From NCBI RefSeq assembly GCF_000213555.1, contig NZ_GL891979.1:600885-664884 (forward strand): a stretch of 64,000 nucleotides of DNA, in the 5' to 3' direction. Of this stretch, positions 18,850-26,685 are shown one piece after another; within the stretch, counting starts at the first letter, position 1, and each line of letters begins with the position of its first letter. Position numbers and translations under genes: made by a program. Under the pieces are notes generated by a model. It saw only the letters and a list, made by a program, of their open reading frames with translations. It was not told the DNA's origin and searched no databases. Source of the stretch: Dysgonomonas gadei ATCC BAA-286 (GTDB taxonomy: Bacteria > Bacteroidota > Bacteroidia > Bacteroidales > Dysgonomonadaceae).

Positions 18850-19968
18850 TTAAAGTTCAGGCGTTACACCTACTACTGTCCAGGCAACCAGATTAACTGT
18901 TACTTCTATATCGATCAGGCTTAAATTTGGTATCGGAGACAGGTCGGTCTCATTGAATGTCAATGCTCCTGCTGCTATCTTGTATATTTTACCCGATTCA
19001 ATACTTGTTAGAGAAGCTCCTCCGGAAACAGCTTTGAATCCTTTGACCGTGACAAACTGCGGAGCAGTATATGTAGATCCATCATTTGTTACGATATCAC
19101 TCAGGCGTATGATTATACGGGGAACTGTACTACCGGTGGATGAAGCAAATAAATTATAAGCCCATACTGTACCCGTACCTGCAGGCTTAGCTACTTTTGT
19201 AGAGGCAGAGAGTGCCGGATCATAGAAATCATAGATGGCAGGTTTCAGCCCGGCCGGATATTCACTGGTTTCATCATTAAATGCTGCCGCCACAGCTCCG
19301 TTTTCCACGAAATCGGTACTGGTCACACTTCCTTTTACTAAAGCCTGTGAAAAATAATTATCGATGAAAATACCATCTACTTTAAAATCAGTAATAACAC
19401 CACTGGAAGTAATATCCGTTAGTTCGATACGTGCCACGGTAGGTTTAAGATCAACCTCACAGGTATAGGCAGTAGCAGGTGATACAGGATCGACTAGTGG
19501 GCCGCTTCCGTACAGGTTTGCGTCTTCAATATCATTCTGGGATTCCACTTGCAATACAACTTCCTGTACTGTGGAAATGTTGCCCGAAGTAGGAAGACCG
19601 GACGTATTACCTACAACATAGACCATCTCTGTATTTCCGGGCAGGTTGGTTATCGATGCTCCGTTATGAGCTTCTGTCATATTAATATTCGTAGCACTTG
19701 TAGTAGAAGAGGTTATCGTGTAATGCTTTAATATGGCACCTGATGCATTTACGAAATATAAATCTCCCGACTGTAGGACTACATCGGTTCCATTACTCAC
19801 CGGACTACTTACCGAATGAGGTGTGACGGCGCTCTTGCCAAGTTTCAGGAATACACTTTTTGGTTTTGCATTATCTACGGGTTCTGTATCTTCCCCGTTG
19901 GAGCAACCGCTAAAGCCCAGTAATAGTACCATGGCTAATAATGCTAGATAGCTGAATTTTTTTTTCAT
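18850..19968 (-). CDS. Major fimbrillin (Mfa1/FimA-like lipoprotein)
   Basis: A 372-residue lipoprotein precursor: leader MKKKFSYLALLAMVLLLGF with lipobox GFSGC. The small, Gly/Ser/Thr-rich beta protein with the C-terminal strand NVVAWTVV-like segment (VNLVAWTVVGVTPEL) is typical of Mfa1-type shaft subunits. In Porphyromonas gingivalis such subunits are lipidated, cleaved by a gingipain and polymerised by strand exchange; the same route is inferred here. It sits third in the operon and is the only gene followed by a stabilising stem-loop, as expected for the most abundant product. Confidence 0.82.
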   Translation of the reverse strand: MKKKFSYLALLAMVLLLGFSGCSNGEDTEPVDNAKPKSVFLKLGKSAVTPHSVSSPVSNGTDVVLQSGDLYFVNASGAILKHYTITSSTTSATNINMTEAHNGASITNLPGNTEMVYVVGNTSGLPTSGNISTVQEVVLQVESQNDIEDANLYGSGPLVDPVSPATAYTCEVDLKPTVARIELTDITSSGVITDFKVDGIFIDNYFSQALVKGSVTSTDFVENGAVAAAFNDETSEYPAGLKPAIYDFYDPALSASTKVAKPAGTGTVWAYNLFASSTGSTVPRIIIRLSDIVTNDGSTYTAPQFVTVKGFKAVSGGASLTSIESGKIYKIAAGALTFNETDLSPIPNLSLIDIEVTVNLVAWTVVGVTPEL

Positions 19969-20055
19969 ACGCTGTTGGTTTTTAAAATTGATTCAATGTG
20001 ATTGATTTGACTTATAAATGAATTATTTGCTTTTATATATGTCAGTAAAGCTTAT

Positions 20056-21483
20056 TTATTTTTTACGCTGCAACTCTTTTTTATTATATACAGCCTGTTC
20101 ATTACCTGAGGTAATGGCTTTGTCGAAACAACGGAGTGCTTCTTCCCGATTACCTTCCAACATATAGATTATGCCCATGTTATTGTATAGCAGATCACTT
20201 GGGACAGCCTGCTCTAAAAGGCGTCGCGCAGCATCTAAGTCTCCGTTTTTAATCGAGACTGCGGCAGCATTGTTGATCGCTACTGTATCTTTGGGATAGT
20301 AAAAAGGAATAGTCTTTGTGAGCAATCGATTATATTCGGTGCTGTTCTCTCCATAGCTCATGGCCAGATTGTAAAGCTCCCGATGGGATAAGTTTTCAGG
20401 ATTACTTTTTTCTAATGTTTTGATTTCATCCCCACTATAATCCTTGATAGAATAGCGGATTTGATATTCTACGCGCCTTAACATGGGAAATAACTCTTTT
20501 AGTATTATATGATATGGCTTTCCATTGTCTAGTTGTTTCAATGCAGCCTCGCGTTCATCATCTCTTGCTATGGATATAATATTTTGGATATCTTCATTGC
20601 TAATCAATTCTTTAGATTCGATAAGTGTAGTCAGGCCAGGCCAGTCTTCCGGGGTTGCATCTGTTTTTAATAAGCTATCCGGGATATTAAACATTGACCT
20701 GATGTGATTTTTCAGAGCCAATGCTCTTTTCATGGCTAAAGTTTCATTTACTCCATATCTTCCTTCAGGAGAAGCATATCCGTGTATGTATATTGATTCC
20801 AGAGAAATATTTTTATTATTAACTATATCCCTCAATATTCTTTCCATTTCGGATATCCCTGTCTGGTTGTCTCTGTATGCCGGGAGTATGCCTGAATGTC
20901 CTGTCTTAAAAAATACAGAACTACTTTTTTGCACACAATGAAGTTTATTTTCTTTTTTAGGGATGATAAAGCTGACTTGGGGCGAAAAAGTATATGTCTC
21001 CTGATTTGCCGGAATAACAGGACTTACGGTCATATCAGATGTAAGTGTATGTTTACCCCTATAGTGTAGAGTTTCTAACTTTACAAGCATACGGGCAGAA
21101 TCGACTTTTTGCAGATAGGGTATTTGTACATTGAAGTAAAGCGCTGAATCATTTTGTAGTTCAGGATTAATAATGCAGGACGATAATTCTCTTTTATAGT
21201 TGTTCGCCCATCGCCGTAGTACCTGCTGTTTATTCTTTCCGGCAATGATTACCGGTTGTAGAGGGTAGTGGTTGCCCTTCATCATTAGTATGGGACTAAG
21301 ATATATGGCTTGGCCGTTGGTAACGGGGTTCCCGTTCGTGTTTATCCGGTAGCTCACCTGTAAACTATCGTTTATCTCTTTTATTTTAATATCTTCCAGA
21401 TGTGTATTTTGGCCAATGTTATATAATGGCGTAAATTGTAAAAGGATTACAAACAGAATGGTATAATATTTTGTCCGGTTCAT
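20056..21483 (-). CDS. DUF3868 / OmpA-like / TPR fimbrial accessory protein
   Basis: The frame is open to 21624, but that would overlap the upstream gene. The ATG at 21483 starts a signal peptide (MNRTKYYTILFVILLQF) 20 bp after the previous stop and is chosen, giving 475 residues. Residues 25-190 match DUF3868 (YRINTNGNPVTNGQAIYLSP). A following OmpA-like segment contains IYIHGYASPEGRYGVN, the peptidoglycan-binding-like motif. The C-terminus holds TPR-like repeats (LLYNNMGIIYMLEGNREEAL). DUF3868 proteins accompany DUF3575 in Bacteroidales fimbrial loci; a periplasmic or outer-membrane assembly role is inferred. Confidence 0.85.
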   Translation of the reverse strand: MNRTKYYTILFVILLQFTPLYNIGQNTHLEDIKIKEINDSLQVSYRINTNGNPVTNGQAIYLSPILMMKGNHYPLQPVIIAGKNKQQVLRRWANNYKRELSSCIINPELQNDSALYFNVQIPYLQKVDSARMLVKLETLHYRGKHTLTSDMTVSPVIPANQETYTFSPQVSFIIPKKENKLHCVQKSSSVFFKTGHSGILPAYRDNQTGISEMERILRDIVNNKNISLESIYIHGYASPEGRYGVNETLAMKRALALKNHIRSMFNIPDSLLKTDATPEDWPGLTTLIESKELISNEDIQNIISIARDDEREAALKQLDNGKPYHIILKELFPMLRRVEYQIRYSIKDYSGDEIKTLEKSNPENLSHRELYNLAMSYGENSTEYNRLLTKTIPFYYPKDTVAINNAAAVSIKNGDLDAARRLLEQAVPSDLLYNNMGIIYMLEGNREEALRCFDKAITSGNEQAVYNKKELQRKK

Positions 21484-21502
21484 AATATTATTTGATATGT
21501 TA

Positions 21503-22108
21503 TTATTTAAGAATGTAAATAAGAGAGATACCTGCTTTGGTAGGACCGAAATAGTTTTTATTCCCGGTGCCCAGTTCTCGTCCGCACTTTTCACATTCAT
21601 AGCGTGTGTAGTCGAAATGAACATAGCCTATACCGAGCGTTGCCTCTAAATTCCAACGGGGAGAAAGAATCCACTGATAGCCATAAGATATACCCCATCC
21701 GTAAGCATCGCCCTGATAACGGTAATCTTTTAAAGACCCGAAAGGTAAATTTCCTGCATTGTAGTGGCTGTAAAGGAGGTGGGTGCCTATAAAATGGGTG
21801 TTGAACGGCTCGTTGATCCAATAGCGCAACTCCGGCTGTATAAGGATATGTTTGAATTTTCTGTTGTTTGAGAATGTCCAGGGATTGTAGTTGAAGGATA
21901 TATCCAAACTCAGATATTCGGATAAACGGTATTCAACCCCCACATTCAAGGTTGTTGTCAGGTCATAAATCAGATTGGATTTAAGCCCTAGTAAAGGCAT
22001 TGCCTCCCTTCCTGAGGGGAATCCGGTTCTTTCAGAGATAGTTTGGCTATTACCCTGAAAAACCGTCCCACAGATAAACAGTGTGAGAAATATTATTCTT
22101 TTGGTCAT
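21503..22108 (-). CDS. DUF3575 outer-membrane beta-barrel protein
   Basis: A 201-residue protein with signal peptide (MTKRIIFLTLFICGTVFQ) and the DUF3575 core KSNLIYDLTTTLNVGVEYRL, LDISFNYNPWTF, QPELRYWI and a C-terminal strand ending in aromatic/hydrophobic residues, as for small outer-membrane barrels. It is the first gene of the six-gene fimbrial operon. A Cys-x2-Cys pair (YECEKCGREL) near the end is conserved in this family. Role in fimbria biogenesis is inferred from the conserved locus. Confidence 0.87.
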   Translation of the reverse strand: MTKRIIFLTLFICGTVFQGNSQTISERTGFPSGREAMPLLGLKSNLIYDLTTTLNVGVEYRLSEYLSLDISFNYNPWTFSNNRKFKHILIQPELRYWINEPFNTHFIGTHLLYSHYNAGNLPFGSLKDYRYQGDAYGWGISYGYQWILSPRWNLEATLGIGYVHFDYTRYECEKCGRELGTGNKNYFGPTKAGISLIYILK

Positions 22109-22538
22109 CGGATATTATTGAGTAGTTATTTTATTGATTTTATAAAAAATCAATTTGACTTAGAGTATTTGTTACTTGTACTGTTGTCTTCTTTTGTTGT
22201 CTTCTTCTTTTGTTATTATAAAGTCATTATTTATAAATTCCGGATAGTACACCCTCTTAAATGACGCGTTAACACAAATTTTATTTTTTATTCAGGGGTG
22301 TTAATTAAGCTATGTATATTCATACATAGCAGAATATGCTTTTCTAAATTTTTATTCTTTTCTGTTAAATTTACCAGATTAATGATTTTTTTTAATGTTT
22401 TGTTGTCTTAGTCTAAATGAAGATAAATTTCTCTATTATTATGTATTAGTAAGTTTAAACTGTTGTCTTCGTGATTTCCGAGTTACAAAAATAAATTTTA
22501 GATAATTAAAAAATATCATATATTTTTTCCTTTTTTAG
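22109..22538. promoter_or_regulatory. Regulatory region of the fimbrial operon
   Basis: This 430-bp AT-rich gap separates the AraC gene stop from the DUF3575 start. It holds four copies of GTTGTCTT(C/A), at 22183, 22196, 22402 and 22462 (plus-strand reading), and a perfect 9-bp dyad GCTATGTAT/ATACATAGC at 22309-22330. These are candidate binding sites for the neighbouring AraC protein. No gene is seen in it. Confidence 0.4.
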
Positions 22539-23414
22539 TTACTTTTTCACCTTTTTTATAACATCGTCATCTGTCCGCATCTGTTTGCGTATAAATCCGG
22601 GTGATAAGCCAAATTTTGCTTTGCAGAATTTATGAAAATGAGACAGGGATGAGAAACCATGATCAAAACTGATTTGTTTAATGCTTTTCCGGCTCCGGCG
22701 TATTTCATGATATATATCTGCAGCCTTACGCAAGGTGATCCAGTGAGATGCGGGTACTCCAAAGGTTTTGCGGAACCGTTTTTCGAAACCGGAACGGCTA
22801 TAGAAGGACAAACTGGCCAGTTCATTTATAGATTTTACTTTTCTGTAATTCTGATATATGAAATCGGAAAAATCCCTGTCTCTTGAAGCTAAATTTCTAA
22901 AAAAGAGACTTCTTTCTCCGTGAGTATAGCAAATAGACATCAGGTAAAAGAGTTCCCTGGTCTTTATGCAGATATATAAAGTATGGTCTTGGGAGTTCAT
23001 GTTAAGAAACCACCTTAATGAATCAATGTATGCTGAAATAATGGGGGTGAATTTCAGAACTGTCAATTTATCTTCAGGTAATTCGGGTTGGTAAAGGTCT
23101 GAATGATTACAGCGGCTTAGGATTAACCCGGGTTTCAAACATATGACAGATACTCCTTCTATGGTATTTATCAGGCAACGCGTACCTATAGATATGAATA
23201 TCATCTGACCGGAACTGAGACTTTCGTCAGTATATCCGGGCAGGGAGCATTTCAGACTTCCATTTATTACCAGCAGAATTTTATTTTCTCTGGCAATAAA
23301 TTCAAAATCCTGATTTTCTTTTAAGTTCCATACATCAAGAGATACAGAAATTTCATCAACATCTTTGATATACATTTCAGATGTAAGATCCGGTGTCTTG
23401 GTTTTCATTGGCAT
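22539..23414 (-). CDS. AraC-family transcriptional regulator (fimbria-linked)
   Basis: A 291-residue protein with a cupin-like N-terminal half and a C-terminal double helix-turn-helix: INELASLSFYSRSGFEKRFR and the second helix pair ending SFDHGFSSLSHFHKFCKAKFG, the AraC/XylS signature. It lies directly upstream of the fimbrial operon on the same strand, 430 bp away, so it is a good candidate activator of the fimbriae. An alternative start is the internal ATG two codons in. No ligand can be inferred. Confidence 0.88.
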   Translation of the reverse strand: MPMKTKTPDLTSEMYIKDVDEISVSLDVWNLKENQDFEFIARENKILLVINGSLKCSLPGYTDESLSSGQMIFISIGTRCLINTIEGVSVICLKPGLILSRCNHSDLYQPELPEDKLTVLKFTPIISAYIDSLRWFLNMNSQDHTLYICIKTRELFYLMSICYTHGERSLFFRNLASRDRDFSDFIYQNYRKVKSINELASLSFYSRSGFEKRFRKTFGVPASHWITLRKAADIYHEIRRSRKSIKQISFDHGFSSLSHFHKFCKAKFGLSPGFIRKQMRTDDDVIKKVKK

Positions 23415-23541
23415 AAGGATATTAAGTTAATTAACAAGCTGCCTGATATACAAAATAAGTCAGGCATGTGAATAATAATTATTAATAACCTTTCAACCAA
23501 TAATCATTTTTTATGTTCACTTATAGTAAATAATTTTGTAT

Positions 23542-23697
23542 TTAGATACTATTTTTCAGTCTCGATATATTTATATGTATATTTTGGACTTTGTTGTTGA
23601 TCTCCGGTGTATACAGATCGTTCGTATCATTGGAGATACATGCTGAAAGATTTGTTATCATCATAATAGAGACTAATGCGGTAGCTATCTTTTTCAT
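23542..23697 (-). CDS. Mini-lipoprotein (51 residues) coupled to the acetyltransferase
   Basis: Its ATG (23697-23695) overlaps the acetyltransferase stop as ATGA, the classic translational-coupling arrangement. The leader MKKIATALVSIMMITNLSAC is a complete lipoprotein signal with lipobox LSAC at residue 20. The mature part is only 31 residues (ISNDTNDLYTPEINNK and so on) and ends in TAA. No domain is recognised. The combination of coupling and a perfect lipobox makes it a probable real gene. It could act as a small cell-envelope peptide; function unknown. Confidence 0.65.
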   Translation of the reverse strand: MKKIATALVSIMMITNLSACISNDTNDLYTPEINNKVQNIHINISRLKNSI

Positions 23698-24263
23698 AAT
23701 GAGCTTGTTTTTATTTTCCTTATCTCTCTTGCCGGATTACCACCTACTATCATATTATCAGGCACATCTTTAGTCACTACAGCTCCCGCTGCAACGATAG
23801 CATTTTCTCCGACCGTAACCCCCGGTAATATAATTGCTGCTGCGCCTATCCAGGCATTACGCTTTATAAGGATAGGTTTTGTATAGACATTGTGCCGTAA
23901 TCCGGGCTCTTCAGCATGGTTTTCCGTAATTATGTTTACATTCGGTCCGATAAAAACACCGTCTTCCAATGTGATACCTCCTCTGTCCATAAACATACAT
24001 CCACTGTTGACAAATACTTTTTTACCCAAGCGGATAAATTGACCGAAATCGGTATAAAATGGTGGTACAATCCATGTTGTTTCGTCCAATTGCTGTCCGG
24101 TTAGTTCACTGATAATATCACGGGTTTGTTCTTTAGTGTGATAGGACGCATTTAGTAAGCCTGTAATACGCATTCCTCTGAGAAGAGCCTCATATAATTG
24201 GGGATATTCGGGGTCATTTTCAAGGATTAAATCCCCTTGTTTCATTCTTGCAAATATATCCAT
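23694..24263 (-). CDS. Maltose/galactoside O-acetyltransferase family protein
   Basis: A 189-residue left-handed beta-helix acetyltransferase. The N-terminal Mac-type cap (MKQGDLILENDPEYPQLYEA) is followed by hexapeptide repeats: FVNSGCMFMDRGGITLEDGV, FIGPNVNIITENHAEEP, NAWIGAAAIILPGVTVGENA, IVAAGAVVTKDVPDN and VGGNPAREI. The catalytic His is expected in ITENHAEEP. It transfers acetyl from acetyl-CoA to a sugar hydroxyl. Its promoter carries the same double operator as the alcohol dehydrogenase and AraC genes, placing it in that regulon. The 3' end is coupled to a mini-lipoprotein. Confidence 0.88.
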   Translation of the reverse strand: MDIFARMKQGDLILENDPEYPQLYEALLRGMRITGLLNASYHTKEQTRDIISELTGQQLDETTWIVPPFYTDFGQFIRLGKKVFVNSGCMFMDRGGITLEDGVFIGPNVNIITENHAEEPGLRHNVYTKPILIKRNAWIGAAAIILPGVTVGENAIVAAGAVVTKDVPDNMIVGGNPAREIRKIKTSSL

Positions 24264-24311
24264 CTTATTTTTTTATCGTTTATAATCAGATGTCGTCATT
24301 TATGTATAATG

Positions 24312-24378
24312 CAAAATTATGATAGTTAATCCAGGGTATTTTTGCTCAACGGCTCAATGGTTTTTGCTGTCAGGATCA
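24312..24378 (-). promoter_or_regulatory. Promoter with double AraC-type operator (acetyltransferase)
   Basis: The minus-strand -7 box TAATTTTG lies at 24312-24319. After exactly 20 bp come two direct copies of the 17-bp site TTTTGCTnnnnnGCTCA (plus-strand reading) at 24340-24356 and 24362-24378, spaced 22 bp (two helical turns). The second copy has one mismatch (GATCA). Identical geometry is found at two other promoters nearby. The proximal site would overlap the -33 region, as for a class II activator. Confidence 0.8.
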
Positions 24379-24423
24379 TCCTGTTTTTTTTTGATACTTT
24401 TTATGGGTAGTTTCCACATAATA

Positions 24424-24454
24424 AAAAAGGCAGCAGATTACCTGCTACCTTTTT
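24424..24454 (-). terminator. Terminator of the alcohol dehydrogenase gene
   Basis: On the minus strand AAAAAGGTAGCAG pairs with CTGCTGCCTTTTT (one mismatch), ending in a U-run, 23 bp past the dehydrogenase stop. Confidence 0.8.
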
Positions 24455-24476
24455 ATATAAACCCGGATCAGCCTTT

Positions 24477-25529
24477 CTAATTCTTTAAAGAAGCCATATC
24501 AATTACAAAACGATATTTAACCTGTCCTTTCTCCAGCCTTTCAAAGGCAGTGTTAACATCCTGTATATTGATAAGTTCTACATCGGCTTTGATGTTATGT
24601 TTTGCACAGAAGTCCAATACCTCTTGTGTTTCGGCTATACCTCCGATATTGGAGCCGGAGAAACTTTTCCGTCCTTTTACCACATTAAAGGCACCTATTT
24701 CCAATGGCTCGTTAGGTAAGCCTACTATTACCAAAGAACCATCTGTTTTCAGTAAGTTGAGATAAACATTGACGTCATGTTTTGCCGAAACGGTATCCAA
24801 TATCATATCCTGTTTCGGGCATTTATTCATTTGTTCGGCATTGAAAGAAATGATCACAGCATCTGCCCCCAAACGTTTTGCATCGTCAGCTTTCGATTGA
24901 GATGTGGTAAACACTGTAACATAAGCGCCCATTGCTTTGGCAATCTTTATGGCCATATGCCCCAGACCTCCTATGCCTATTATTCCGATATTCTTGTCTG
25001 GTGCGGCATTCCAGTGTTTCAACGGAGAATAAACCGTGATGCCGGCGCAGAGGATAGGTGCGGCGCCCGGTAGATCTAAAGTATCGGGTACATGTACAAC
25101 GTAGTTTTCGTCTACAACAATACTTTCAGAAAACCCGCCATAAGTGACTCCTCCGTGCTTGCTGTCGGGTGAATTGAATACAACTGTCCATCCTTTTTCG
25201 CAGAATTGCTCTTCTCCTTCATGGCAATGCTCACATTCGCGGCAACTATCTACAATACAGCCTACACCTGCCAAGTCCCCGACTTTGAATTTAGTTACTT
25301 TATTACCTGTTTTTGTAACCCTGCCAACTATTTCATGCCCGGGAACGACCGGATATATAGTACTGCCCCAATCATTGTGAATGCTATGTAAATCGGAATG
25401 GCAAATACCACAATATAGAATTTCTATTTCTATGTCGTTGGGCGCAACTTCCCTACGCTCTATATTTAAATCTTTTAAAGGTTCTACAGCAGCCTCTGTT
25501 CCAAATGCTTTTACTCGTCTTGTACTCAT
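24477..25529 (-). CDS. NAD(P)-dependent zinc alcohol dehydrogenase (YahK/CAD type)
   Basis: A 350-residue medium-chain dehydrogenase. The catalytic zinc ligand is in ILYCGICHSDLHS, with GHE (VVPGHEIVGRV). The structural zinc lobe has the spaced cysteines of CRECEHCHEGEEQFC. The Rossmann fold shows GIIGIGGLGHMAIKIAKAMG. Sequence order and length fit the YahK/cinnamyl alcohol dehydrogenase group, which reduces broad aldehydes with NADPH. Its promoter has the shared AraC-type double operator, and the regulator gene lies immediately upstream. A role in aldehyde detoxification is inferred. Confidence 0.92.
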   Translation of the reverse strand: MSTRRVKAFGTEAAVEPLKDLNIERREVAPNDIEIEILYCGICHSDLHSIHNDWGSTIYPVVPGHEIVGRVTKTGNKVTKFKVGDLAGVGCIVDSCRECEHCHEGEEQFCEKGWTVVFNSPDSKHGGVTYGGFSESIVVDENYVVHVPDTLDLPGAAPILCAGITVYSPLKHWNAAPDKNIGIIGIGGLGHMAIKIAKAMGAYVTVFTTSQSKADDAKRLGADAVIISFNAEQMNKCPKQDMILDTVSAKHDVNVYLNLLKTDGSLVIVGLPNEPLEIGAFNVVKGRKSFSGSNIGGIAETQEVLDFCAKHNIKADVELINIQDVNTAFERLEKGQVKYRFVIDMASLKN

Positions 25530-25582
25530 ATTCTTTATTTTTTATTTTTATATAACAATATTCAGTATTATTTGGTTTGAGA

Positions 25583-25649
25583 CAAAATTAACAGAAGAAC
25601 TTTGTGATTCTTTTGCTGAAAGGCTCAGATTTTTTTGCTGAAAGGCTCA
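25583..25649 (-). promoter_or_regulatory. Promoter with double AraC-type operator (alcohol dehydrogenase)
   Basis: The minus-strand -7 box TAATTTTG lies at 25583-25590. Two identical operator copies, TTTTGCTGAAAGGCTCA, lie at 25611-25627 and 25633-25649. The 20-bp box-to-site gap and 22-bp site phasing are the same as at the two sister promoters. The distal copy ends 9 bp before the stop of the regulator gene. Confidence 0.85.
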
Positions 25650-25658
25650 GGTATCCTT

Positions 25659-26477
25659 TTATTTCTTTGGGGAGTATCCAAATTGTTTTTTGAAAGCTGA
25701 ATAGAAATGAGACAGGTTTTTAAAACCTACCTCAACATACACGTCACTTACTTTTTTATCCTCGTTTTTGAGTTTTTCGTAAGCAACCTGCAGCCTTTTT
25801 TGAATAAGCCATTTTTGGGGCGGTACATCACTGATTTTTGTGAAATCCCTTTTAAAAGTTGCCAGGCTACGGCCAGTATAAGATGCTATTTCTTCCATCG
25901 AAAGCTCATACATGTAATTTTCGTTCATAAACTCGATAATATCAATCTTCCAGGGTTCGGTAAAGTCGAACAGTATTGGAAAGAATTCCTTACTGGTATT
26001 GAGCAGGCAGTATATTCCTTCCTGCAACTTCAACTTTGCCACTTCATCGCTGGGTTTGATTTTGGAATCGAAATAGGGTGTGAGTGATTGAAAAAGGCTT
26101 GTAATATCGGGTCTGGGTTTGATCCTGAATACACTTTCGTGAAGTTCGGATACCGATTTTGGAATTTCGCTTTTATGCAGTTTATTGTAAAATTCGCGAA
26201 GCAGGTTACGGCGGAAAGTCAGGGAAATCCCCTTATATTGTTCTGTTTCCGTGTGATTTTTATACATCGTGATGCGGTGGTCACGACGAATAAAAGCGCA
26301 TTCTCCCGGGCGAATAATAGTTTGTTGCCCATTATCATCAATCACATGCTCGCCCGAATAGAGATAAAGCAGCGTATGGTCTTTTGTTGCATGTACACAT
26401 GTGGTATTGTCGTTGGTATAGCACGACAGAAATATGCCGGAATAATCTAACGTTTCCACTATAACTCTCTGTTCCAT
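25659..26477 (-). CDS. AraC-family regulator (ExsA-like), autoregulated
   Basis: 272 residues from the ATG at 26477; a GTG 14 codons upstream (26519) is also possible but overlaps an operator copy. The N-terminal cupin (HTLLYLYSGEHVIDD, then IIRPGECAFIRRDHRI) resembles ExsA-type AraC proteins. The C-terminal double helix-turn-helix is clear: YELSMEEIASYTGRSLATFK and YVEVGFKNLSHFYSAFKKQF. Its own promoter, the dehydrogenase and the acetyltransferase promoters all carry matching double operators, so it is the likely regulator of all three. The inducing signal is unknown, but aldehyde or stress signals fit the targets. Confidence 0.9.
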   Translation of the reverse strand: MEQRVIVETLDYSGIFLSCYTNDNTTCVHATKDHTLLYLYSGEHVIDDNGQQTIIRPGECAFIRRDHRITMYKNHTETEQYKGISLTFRRNLLREFYNKLHKSEIPKSVSELHESVFRIKPRPDITSLFQSLTPYFDSKIKPSDEVAKLKLQEGIYCLLNTSKEFFPILFDFTEPWKIDIIEFMNENYMYELSMEEIASYTGRSLATFKRDFTKISDVPPQKWLIQKRLQVAYEKLKNEDKKVSDVYVEVGFKNLSHFYSAFKKQFGYSPKK

Positions 26478-26509
26478 ATTATCTTTGGTTTTTGCAAATA
26501 TAACTATTC

Positions 26510-26526
26510 TTTCGCTCACAAGCTCA
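26510..26526 (-). promoter_or_regulatory. Single extra operator copy in the AraC gene leader
   Basis: TTTCGCTCACAAGCTCA matches the 17-bp consensus TTTTGCTnnnnnGCTCA with one mismatch. It lies downstream of the predicted transcription start and just before the chosen ATG, a position suited to roadblock autorepression. Confidence 0.55.
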
Positions 26527-26559
26527 ATCTTATGGATTGATAGAACTATTTTTATTATC

Positions 26560-26626
26560 CAAAAATAAAGAAGATAAACCGATTTGTTTTTGCTGTGAAG
26601 CTCAAGTGTTTTTGTTCACGGGCTCA
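26560..26626 (-). promoter_or_regulatory. Promoter with double AraC-type operator (regulator gene)
   Basis: The minus-strand -7 box TATTTTTG lies at 26560-26567. Operator copies lie at 26588-26604 (TTTTGCTGTGAAGCTCA) and 26610-26626 (TTTTGTTCACGGGCTCA, one mismatch). The 20-bp gap and 22-bp phasing are the same as at the two target promoters. Confidence 0.8.
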
Positions 26627-26685
26627 TCGGGGATTATTGTTTTTTACATGAATGGTGAAGATAATGAGCATTATTATTTAATCTA

